A stretch of DNA of 12,673 nucleotides, from the NCBI GenBank assembly GCA_002482715.1, contig DLGN01000105.1:22139-34811 (forward strand), read 5' to 3'. Source of the stretch: Oxalobacteraceae bacterium UBA7693. Its GTDB lineage: Bacteria; Pseudomonadota; Gammaproteobacteria; Burkholderiales; Burkholderiaceae_D. How positions within the stretch are numbered: the first letter of the stretch is position 1; every line of letters starts with the position of its first letter. Positions 1 to 6,074 of the stretch are shown one piece after another. Below the pieces are notes generated by a model. It was not told the origin of the DNA and did not search any database. It worked only from the letters and a program-made list of their open reading frames with translations. Both the position numbers and the translations under genes were made by a program.

Positions 1-1188
1 CCACTAGCGCTTAATGCTAAGGTGACAGAAGGTGCTCAAATTACTACCGGCGCAGATGGATTTGTTTACCTAAAAACCATCGACAATGGCTTCCTCATTG
101 TGCGACCAAATAGCACGATTCGCATTGTCTCTTACCAGATAGATAAACTTAAACCTGAAAATACACGCATCAAGCTAGAGCTAATTTCCGGCGTGGCGCG
201 CAGTATCTCAGGTGAAGCAGTCAAGTTATCCAGACAGAATTTCCGCTTTAATACCCCGGTCGCAGCCATTGGTGTGCGTGGTACAGATTTTACGGTCTTC
301 ACTGACGAATCCGTATCACGTGTTTCAGTGTTGTCTGGTGGCATCGTAGTCAGTGGTTTTGGTGGTAACTGCACACCTTTAGGTACAGGCCCATGTGAAG
401 GTGCAAGCAGTGTTGAGTTGTTTGCGGCGCAGCAAGGTAAGTTATTGCAAATCCATAAAGACCAAATTAAACCTAGCATCTTTAATGGCAACGGCACCGC
501 GCCAGACATTGTGTCGCCTCCGCGAAATGATGAACCAAATCGTACAACAGCAGTTACAGTGCCAGTGGCAGCAACTGTTGTGTTGCCAAATAACGCCGTT
601 GCCGACCCTTTAAAAAATAGTAACCTGCCAGAACAACTGCAAAATAGTCAAAATGCGCAAGCCGCAGCTAAATTGTTAGAAAATTCAATTACTTGGGGTC
701 GTTGGAGTAATTTGCTCGCTTTGCCGCCAACAATAGACGCGAAAGTAGTGTCTGATTCAGGGGCAAAACTCATTGCTGGGAATCCTTACTTTGCTATTTA
801 TCAGTCTAAATCAAGTGAATGGACAGTTCCTGTTGTTGGCTCTATGGGCTTCGCATTAAAGGGCGGTGAAGCCTATGTGATTGATTCAAAAAATAGCATG
901 ATCTCAAGTGCTGGCATGGAAAATGGTAGTTTAATAGTAGATTTTGCCTCTGCTACTTTCAAAACCAGTTTTGATTTAATTACACAGTCAGAACGCATTG
1001 CCATGAACGCGCAAGGTAATATCAGTGCAGATGGTAAATTGTCAGGAAATTCACAGTTTATGGCGCCAACCAACATGGCTGTCTCTGGCGTAATAACGCA
1101 AGAGAAGGGTGGTACAGCATCTTATCTATTTCAAAGACGCTTAGACGATAACCGTCAAACTTACGGCGTGACTTATTGGTCAAAATAA
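1..1188 (+). CDS. FecR-domain protein with a C-terminal beta-barrel-like region (5' end outside window)
   Basis: The reading frame is open from base 1 and clearly coding before the first possible start (GTG at 22): the codons ahead of it give PLALNAK, which belongs to the FecR fold, so this is the 3' part of a longer gene. The first ~110 residues alternate hydrophobic and polar positions and contain the FecR hallmark NTPVAAIGVRGTDFTV, where VRGTDF is the family core. A cysteine pair (NCTPLGTGPC, about 368-399) could form a periplasmic disulfide. A Pro/Asn/Ala-rich linker follows. The last ~150 residues, with a VDFASATFKTSFD stretch and an ending of the type F-Q-R-R-x-D-x-N-R-x-T-Y-G-V-x-Y-W, resemble the small beta-barrels of TbpB-like surface lipoproteins (inference). 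FecR domains usually act in the periplasm in signalling or binding. Hairpins follow directly after the stop, so it is probably not cotranscribed with the next gene. Confidence 0.85.
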   Translation, partial: PLALNAKVTEGAQITTGADGFVYLKTIDNGFLIVRPNSTIRIVSYQIDKLKPENTRIKLELISGVARSISGEAVKLSRQNFRFNTPVAAIGVRGTDFTVFTDESVSRVSVLSGGIVVSGFGGNCTPLGTGPCEGASSVELFAAQQGKLLQIHKDQIKPSIFNGNGTAPDIVSPPRNDEPNRTTAVTVPVAATVVLPNNAVADPLKNSNLPEQLQNSQNAQAAAKLLENSITWGRWSNLLALPPTIDAKVVSDSGAKLIAGNPYFAIYQSKSSEWTVPVVGSMGFALKGGEAYVIDSKNSMISSAGMENGSLIVDFASATFKTSFDLITQSERIAMNAQGNISADGKLSGNSQFMAPTNMAVSGVITQEKGGTASYLFQRRLDDNRQTYGVTYWSK

Positions 1189-1202
1189 AATCTCAATAGG
1201 TG

Positions 1203-1260
1203 AGCTGCGATAACGCAGCTAATTGAAAAGTTAGCCAAAGCCAACCTAGTGTTGGCTTTG
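1203..1260 (+). terminator. Two tandem hairpins after the FecR-domain gene
   Basis: Fifteen bases after the stop codon lies a perfect 7-bp stem, AGCTGCG (1203-1209) and CGCAGCT (1214-1220), with an ATAA loop. It is followed by a perfect 10-bp stem, CAAAGCCAAC (1236-1245) and GTTGGCTTTG (1251-1260), with a CTAGT loop. There is no real T-tract after either stem, so an intrinsic terminator is only moderately supported; they may protect the 3' end of the transcript or work with Rho. Confidence 0.5.
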
Positions 1261-1850
1261 TGCATTTATGGGGCGTCCATTAGATAAATCAGAGCAAATA
1301 GGCATCAAGCGATGCTAAGTTATTGGCGTGCTGATATCTGCATTCATCTATTTGTAGTGCATGAATAGATTGATGGGCGCACAATTTTGATATTTTTGAA
1401 TGTTGCACACATGCATCAAGTTACGGGTGCAAAAAACCTCAAACATCCCATAAAAAATAAACAAAAACCATTTCAAAAAGTAATACCTATCAATTAGCGC
1501 AAGCAAGCTTATTAAATTGAAAGAATGTGCACCATAAAATAGTGAAATATACTTTAAAAATAAGAATTTAAGTCATCTTGATAATGTGAAGTAGTAAGAA
1601 TGGGGTGTACATGCACCAATTTTTACCAACACTCAATACAATATTGGCTAAACTCTATACAAAATGACATGTGAAAGGAGTATATTTTTATGGTTGTAGC
1701 AGCAAACAAGCTATATAATCAAAGGTTGGTAAAAGTTCGTCCAAATTTTTTTGTTGTATTTAATCAAGCTAGATGAGTAATCTAGTTTGGGGTGCAAGTC
1801 AGAAAATGGGCAAAACAACACCAAATTGGTTGTGAGACGAAGTATTTTAG
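1261..1850. other. Long non-coding stretch upstream of the S-layer gene
   Basis: Apart from the weak small ORF at 1690-1776, I see no convincing gene here. The stretch is AT-rich with A-runs (about 1430-1480 and 1550-1570). It contains a separated 10-bp inverted repeat, TTTTACCAAC (1621-1630) and GTTGGTAAAA (1725-1734), and a 9-bp stem, AAGCTAGAT (1766-1774) and ATCTAGTTT (1780-1788), containing one G-T pair. No tRNA, rRNA or recognisable riboswitch was seen. Such a long upstream region before a very highly expressed gene could hold extra regulation or an unrecognised small RNA. Confidence 0.5.
1690..1776 (+). CDS. Possible 28-residue small protein or leader peptide
   Basis: An ATG at 1690 is preceded by a good Shine-Dalgarno sequence, AAAGGAG (1674-1680), with nine bases between; this is stronger than the site of several full-length genes here. 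It would encode 28 residues: MVVAANKLYNQRLVKV followed by RPNFFVVFNQAR. The peptide is basic with a hydrophobic middle and matches no family I recognise. The stop overlaps the left arm of an inverted repeat (1766-1788), as would suit a leader peptide or a small transcript ending there. It lies upstream of the proposed S-layer promoter, so it would be transcribed separately. With 28 codons, chance cannot be excluded. Confidence 0.3.
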   Translation: MVVAANKLYNQRLVKVRPNFFVVFNQAR

Positions 1851-1854
1851 GTTT

Positions 1855-1870
1855 TGTGATGAACATCACA
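1855..1870. promoter_or_regulatory. CRP/FNR-family operator upstream of the S-layer gene
   Basis: TGTGA-TGAACA-TCACA is an exact match to the CRP consensus pattern TGTGA-N6-TCACA, with both half-sites extended to TGTGAT/ATCACA in the symmetric reading. FNR-type sites (TTGAT-N4-ATCAA) would need one change in each half, so a CRP-like regulator fits better. The centre at 1862.5 lies 41.5 bases before the predicted transcription start, the class II activator position. Almost the same sequence occurs at 5880-5895. Confidence 0.75.
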
Positions 1871-1891
1871 TCACTAGAGTTGATGTTCTGA

Positions 1892-1904
1892 GATTATTCG
1901 TATC
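1892..1904 (+). promoter_or_regulatory. Predicted -10 element and start of the S-layer transcript
   Basis: GATTAT (1892-1897) matches TATAAT at four of six positions, including the key second A and last T. It lies 21 bases after the CRP-like palindrome, the same spacing as at the transporter promoter. No good -35 hexamer is present, as expected when an activator overlaps that position. The start would fall near 1904, giving an untranslated leader of about 68 bases. The hexamer alone is weak; the support comes from the matching geometry. Confidence 0.5.
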
Positions 1905-1971
1905 GTTGTACGGCGAATGAGTGCCCGAAAAGCAAGTTTCGCAATTTATCTAACTTAAATAGGAGTTTTAC

Positions 1972-4900
1972 ATGGCTAATACAGCTGCTGATATCCAAAA
2001 GCTTTACATCGCATATTTCAATCGTCCAGCAGACCCAGCAGGTCTGGCTTATTGGATGGCTTCTTCAATGACAATTGGACAAATCGCAAACAGTTTCGGC
2101 GCTCAAGCTGAGTACAATGCAGCATTTGCAGGTCAAACTACAGAAGCAGTTATTGCTGCTTTGTACCAAAACTTGTTTGGTCACGCTCCTGATCCAGCTG
2201 GCTTGTTGTACTGGACTGGTCAAGTTAACGGCGGTATGAGCACAATCGGTAACGTTGCGATCAATATCGTTAGCGGTGCTACTGGTGCTGATGCAACTAC
2301 TGTTGCAGCAAAAGTAAAAGCAGCAACATCATTCACAACAGCTATCGACACAACAGCTGAAATCGTTGCTTACTCTAAATCAGCAGGTACTGGCGCAGCT
2401 AAAGCATGGTTGAGCGCAGTGACAACTGATGCAACAGCAGCTTCACAAATCATCAAGCAAGACGCAACAATCGCAGCTATCGTAGCTACTGATAGTGGTG
2501 CTACAGCTGGTGTTAGCGTGAACTTGACAGTTGGTCAAGATTCAACTAATGGCACAGTCGGTAACGATACAATGGTAGCAAACGTAGTGCAAAATTCTTT
2601 GGGCCAACAAGTAAATACTTTAGGTTCAGGCGACATTTTGAATGGCGGCGCTGGTAAAGATACATTGGATGCTAAGATCACTTCTGGTGCATATGTAAAT
2701 GGTTCAGGCACACAAACTATGCCTATCCAACCAGAAACTAAAGGTATCGAATTAATCAAGTTGCAAGCAGTTAATGCTGGTATTACTGGTGACAACACAA
2801 ACGTTTACGTTAATGCTAAGAACTTGCTAGGCGTAGACAAGATTGCTTCTAACTATTCAGATGCAAACTTGATCGTACAAAACATGACAACTAAAGACGA
2901 CAGCGGCAATGCACGCACATTGTCTAAGTTGACAGTTGGTATGGAATACACAGGTAATCAAGATACAAACTGGAAAGCATCTGACATGTCAGTGTATTTC
3001 GATCAAGATTACTTGAATCCAGATATCACATTCACAAACCCAAGTATCGATTTCCGTTTAATGAACGAAGATGCTTATGATGCAACAGTTGGTACAGCAA
3101 GCTTCCGTCCATTGGACGCAGTTTATGTTGGTCAAATGGATGTCACTGTTAATGGTGTTAAGTTCAGCTTGGCTCCAGGCTTGGGCGAAGACAGAACAGC
3201 AACAAGCAAAGGTAATGAAATCAAGACTTATGCTGAATTGTTGACAGCAGTACAAGCTTCTATCGCAGCATTGAAAGCAGCTAACCCAACAAACATTCCT
3301 TTGCAATCTTTGACTGCAAAATTGGGCGCAACTTTCACATCAGATATCAGCCCAACAACAGGTTTGTTGCGTACAGGTACAACAATCACGTTGACTATGG
3401 ATGGTACAACTGATGGCGTACAAAACACATTGACAGTTAAGTCTACAGATTTGCAAATTTTGCGCGCTCAAGATCCAAGCGTAACATTGGCAAATAACAA
3501 TCGTTATGAAGATGCTGCTGCAACACCTTCAGACAAAGGTCAACTCTTGTCAATCAATGTTGACTTGGAAAAAGTTGGCTTGGCTGGCGACGGCGGTGCA
3601 TTGTTGATTGGTTCTATGTTCAAAGACAGCACAAACGTTTACAAAGACGCTTATGTTGGCAAAGGTATTGATCAGTTCGACGTAAAAGTTTCTGGTGGTG
3701 TTGCTAAACCAAACTCATTGTCATCAATGGCTTCTACTGGTAACAACTTGAAAGTTGTGAACGTAACGACAAACGCAACGCAAACTGGCGATTTCGCTGC
3801 TTTGACTATCGGTAACACAGTAACTAAAGACAATACTGGTGCAGCTACGCCATTGAGCAAAAAATCTGCACCAAGTGCTGATAACGCGAATGCATTGAAA
3901 GACGTTAAAACATTCAACGCTTCCACATTCAAAGGCGATTTGACATTGTTCGCTGGTTTGACAAACGAAGTTACTGCTAAGTATTTGAATTTGAAAGATG
4001 TTGCAGCTCCAGCAGCTGATAACGTTGCATTCACATACACATCTGGCACAGGTAACGATTACATCAATTTGCATTTAGATGGTTCTAACTTGGCAGCGCC
4101 AGGTACATCATCACGTGAAGATATGACATTGTCAGTATCTACAGGCGAAGGCAATGATGCTATCGTTGTTAAAGTTGATACAGGTGCACCATCTAACTGG
4201 TACGCTAACCAAAAAATCAATGCAAATCTTGCATTTGCTTCTGGCGTAGCTACTGGTCAATTGCAATTGAATGGCGATGCAGGTAACGACACAATCCGTA
4301 AATTGGGTTCTGGCGATTTCGCAATCAATGCTGGTTTGGGCGACGATACAGTGTACTCAGACAACACAGGTAAGCAAGCTGTTGCTGGTGACTACAACGA
4401 AGGCCGTGCAACTTGGATCTTCAATACTGCTGATAAAGCAAATGCAAGCACAGATATCACTAACGCATTGTCTGCTGCTGCAGTTACAACAACATCTTCA
4501 AAAATCGTTAACTTGGAATTGACAGTGTCTTTCCGTGGTATCACTAAAAAGGTTGTTGTTGGTAACAGCATGAACTCTACAGTTGGTGTTGCAGTTACTG
4601 ATTTGATGATCAACAATGCAATCAAAGATGCGATTAACAATGACGCAGTATTGAGCAAATTGTTAGTAGCTGAAGATGGCCCAGCACGTACATTGGTTGT
4701 TAAATCATTGATCGACGATGTAGGTACAGCAGCAGAAGCAACAACAGACGTAGTAGTTTCTTTGTCTAGTGCAGCATTGACAACAGCACAAACAACAGTA
4801 GGTACTTTGGTATTGTTGCCAGCAGCTGATTCTACTGCATTAGGTTTTGCTGCAGCTATTGGTGGTGGTGCTGTAGTAGGTACAGGTCGTTTTGATTCAG

Positions 4901-5439
4901 CATTGGCAACGGATGGTACTGGTTTGGCTATCGCAGGTGCAGAATCTACAGCAGTTACAGATAACATCGTCGTTGGTGGTATGGGTAACGACGTCATCGT
5001 ATTGGCAACAGATAACTCTGGTGCTGCTGCAACTGCAAGTAACGAAACTATCGCTTACGCTGCTGGCGCATTCGGTAACGACACAATCGTGAACTTCGAA
5101 ATCGTTGGTCAATTTGGTGCTGACAAGTTAGATTTCACAGCATTGGGTGGTTCTGGTGCAGCTTTTGCTGCAGCATTGTCAACAACAAACAAATCAATTT
5201 CTGTTGTTGCTGAAGTTGCTGCTAATGATACTGTTGCTGAAATTAAAGCACTCTACGATGCTGCTGGTATTCTTGCTGCACGTACATACGTTTATGTTGC
5301 GTATGATACAAACAATATCGCTAAAGTGTACACAGTAGTTGACGGTACTGCTGCTGCTGATACAGTAGTGACATTGGTTGGTACAATTGACTTGGCTGAT
5401 ACCGGCTGGGGCACATTGTTAGGTGGTGACTTCGTATAA
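1972..5439 (+). CDS. Large RTX-like S-layer/adhesin protein with DUF4214 domain, T1SS substrate
   Basis: This 1155-residue protein is probably the cargo of the T1SS encoded just downstream and a surface-layer or adhesive coat protein. The ATG follows AGGAG (1961-1965) at six bases. There is no signal peptide and I found no cysteine, both typical of T1SS cargo. Residues ~8-82 carry two DUF4214-type units (YIAYFNRPADPAGLAYW and YQNLFGHAPDPAGLLYW). RTX-like calcium-binding motifs are scattered rather than in one block: GNDT (~197), GSGDILNGGAGKDTL (~218-232), GTGND (~692), GEGND (~725), NGDAGNDTI with GLGDDTV (~767-795), GGMGND (~1002) and GNDTIVNF (~1035). The last ~110 residues (ADKLDFTAL onward, then TYVYVAYDTNN and a hydrophobic end GWGTLLGGDFV) resemble the secretion domain of Caulobacter RsaA. 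Codon use is extremely biased (Leu TTG, Thr ACA, Gly GGT, Ala GCT/GCA), the mark of very high expression. It is monocistronic between its own promoter and a strong terminator. S-layer versus giant adhesin cannot be settled from sequence. Confidence 0.87.
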   Translation: MANTAADIQKLYIAYFNRPADPAGLAYWMASSMTIGQIANSFGAQAEYNAAFAGQTTEAVIAALYQNLFGHAPDPAGLLYWTGQVNGGMSTIGNVAINIVSGATGADATTVAAKVKAATSFTTAIDTTAEIVAYSKSAGTGAAKAWLSAVTTDATAASQIIKQDATIAAIVATDSGATAGVSVNLTVGQDSTNGTVGNDTMVANVVQNSLGQQVNTLGSGDILNGGAGKDTLDAKITSGAYVNGSGTQTMPIQPETKGIELIKLQAVNAGITGDNTNVYVNAKNLLGVDKIASNYSDANLIVQNMTTKDDSGNARTLSKLTVGMEYTGNQDTNWKASDMSVYFDQDYLNPDITFTNPSIDFRLMNEDAYDATVGTASFRPLDAVYVGQMDVTVNGVKFSLAPGLGEDRTATSKGNEIKTYAELLTAVQASIAALKAANPTNIPLQSLTAKLGATFTSDISPTTGLLRTGTTITLTMDGTTDGVQNTLTVKSTDLQILRAQDPSVTLANNNRYEDAAATPSDKGQLLSINVDLEKVGLAGDGGALLIGSMFKDSTNVYKDAYVGKGIDQFDVKVSGGVAKPNSLSSMASTGNNLKVVNVTTNATQTGDFAALTIGNTVTKDNTGAATPLSKKSAPSADNANALKDVKTFNASTFKGDLTLFAGLTNEVTAKYLNLKDVAAPAADNVAFTYTSGTGNDYINLHLDGSNLAAPGTSSREDMTLSVSTGEGNDAIVVKVDTGAPSNWYANQKINANLAFASGVATGQLQLNGDAGNDTIRKLGSGDFAINAGLGDDTVYSDNTGKQAVAGDYNEGRATWIFNTADKANASTDITNALSAAAVTTTSSKIVNLELTVSFRGITKKVVVGNSMNSTVGVAVTDLMINNAIKDAINNDAVLSKLLVAEDGPARTLVVKSLIDDVGTAAEATTDVVVSLSSAALTTAQTTVGTLVLLPAADSTALGFAAAIGGGAVVGTGRFDSALATDGTGLAIAGAESTAVTDNIVVGGMGNDVIVLATDNSGAAATASNETIAYAAGAFGNDTIVNFEIVGQFGADKLDFTALGGSGAAFAAALSTTNKSISVVAEVAANDTVAEIKALYDAAGILAARTYVYVAYDTNNIAKVYTVVDGTAAADTVVTLVGTIDLADTGWGTLLGGDFV

Positions 5440-5512
5440 TAGAAACTAGTTGAACTAAAGGCTTGATCATGTTGGATCGATTAAGTCTTTATTAAACCAA
5501 GACTAGCATACT

Positions 5513-5547
5513 AAAAAACCCCACTGCTTTTGCAGTGGGGTTTTTTT
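5513..5547 (+). terminator. Strong intrinsic terminator after the S-layer gene
   Basis: A perfect 9-bp stem, CCCCACTGC (5519-5527) and GCAGTGGGG (5532-5540), has a TTTT loop and is followed by seven Ts; six As precede it, lengthening the stem. It separates the abundant S-layer transcript from the transporter operon. The A-run makes it potentially active in both directions. Confidence 0.93.
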
Positions 5548-5842
5548 ATGCCGATTGTTATATAAATCAAACTCGGTTTTGGCCATGTCTAAACGCGCAA
5601 TAAACACGATGAATAAGCGCATCATAGTAGAGTGGGTACCAGTTTGTGCCGACGCGCTTGCTCAATTGCATGGCATCTATTTTGAAAATTACAAATGATA
5701 AGTTGCAGTGAAATAGAGCAAGAAAAAACATCGCTAAAAATGCTTGCCGTGTGAGCTCAAACCCCTGTCAATCTTACTAAGATGTCCGAGCCTTTTTCAT
5801 GTGAATCGCCATACAAAATATTTTTCAAGAAAATGAAGATTA
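5548..5842. other. Non-coding stretch between S-layer terminator and transporter promoter
   Basis: No convincing gene is visible. A 37-codon ATG frame (5585-5698) exists but has no Shine-Dalgarno sequence. A degenerate half-palindrome, TGTGA followed by ATACA (5800-5815), lies upstream of the two clear operators. Nothing else stands out in this AT-rich DNA. Confidence 0.5.
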
Positions 5843-5858
5843 TGTGATTTTCGTCACA
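5843..5858. promoter_or_regulatory. Upstream CRP-like operator of the transporter operon
   Basis: TGTGA-TTTTCG-TCACA fits the CRP pattern exactly, and the symmetry extends one more base pair on each side (A-T) and then T-A. Its centre (5850.5) is 37 bases upstream of the second operator and about 78.5 bases before the predicted start. It may add activation or cooperative binding. The S-layer promoter has no counterpart. Confidence 0.7.
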
Positions 5859-5879
5859 TATTATGCTATATTTCGTTTT

Positions 5880-5895
5880 TGTGATGAATATCACA
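5880..5895. promoter_or_regulatory. Promoter-proximal CRP-like operator of the transporter operon
   Basis: TGTGA-TGAATA-TCACA fits the CRP consensus and differs from the S-layer operator (1855-1870) at one of 16 bases; the flanking bases TTT and T also match. The centre at 5887.5 is 41.5 bases upstream of the predicted transcription start, the classic class II position. Confidence 0.8.
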
Positions 5896-5916
5896 TTTTT
5901 GAAACTAAACTGCCAT

Positions 5917-5929
5917 CATAATACGGCCT
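5917..5929 (+). promoter_or_regulatory. Predicted -10 element and start of the T1SS operon
   Basis: CATAAT (5917-5922) matches TATAAT at five of six bases and begins 21 bases after the proximal operator. No -35 hexamer is evident where the activator would sit. The start near 5929 gives a leader of about 142 bases before the ABC transporter gene, roughly twice that of the S-layer gene. Confidence 0.6.
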
Positions 5930-6050
5930 ACTCTGAAACTGAAAAAGTGTTTTAAGTATTCGCTCTATGTATGAAAATCACAAAAACACATAACAACGCA
6001 GTAAGCAAAAACGTTAAACGAATCAATTTTTATACATCAATTTAACCAAC

Positions 6051-6074
6051 ATGTTTGACATGGGCCATCTATGA
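6051..6074 (+). CDS. Possible 7-codon upstream ORF overlapping the transporter start
   Basis: ATG at 6051 opens a short frame, MFDMGHL, whose TGA (6072-6074) overlaps the ATG of the transporter gene (6071-6073) in an ATGA junction. Neither start has a clear Shine-Dalgarno sequence, so re-initiation could feed the transporter start. The arrangement is small enough to be chance. Confidence 0.2.
   Translation: MFDMGHL

Noticed and set aside
1819..1829. Short palindrome ACCAA-A-TTGGT upstream of the S-layer promoter
   Set aside because: Five-base arms with a single central base; too short to distinguish from chance and not repeated at the transporter promoter.
1777..1971. Riboswitch (for example a cyclic-di-GMP type) in the S-layer leader
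   Set aside because: I looked for conserved aptamer elements and saw none; the predicted leader of about 68 bases is also too short for most aptamers plus an expression platform.
4392..4997. 201-codon reverse-strand reading frame inside the S-layer gene
   Set aside because: It mirrors the strongly biased forward codons (GCA, ACA, GTT, TTG), is low in complexity and has no ribosome site or family resemblance. The other reverse frames in this gene are similar artefacts.
5585..5698. 37-codon ATG frame (MSKRAINTMNKR...) between terminator and transporter promoter
   Set aside because: No Shine-Dalgarno sequence, no promoter and no recognisable protein features; a frame this short is expected by chance.
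5800..5815. Third CRP-like site (TGTGA-N6-ATACA)
   Set aside because: Only one half-site matches; the second half fits three of five bases, which is common by chance in AT-rich DNA.
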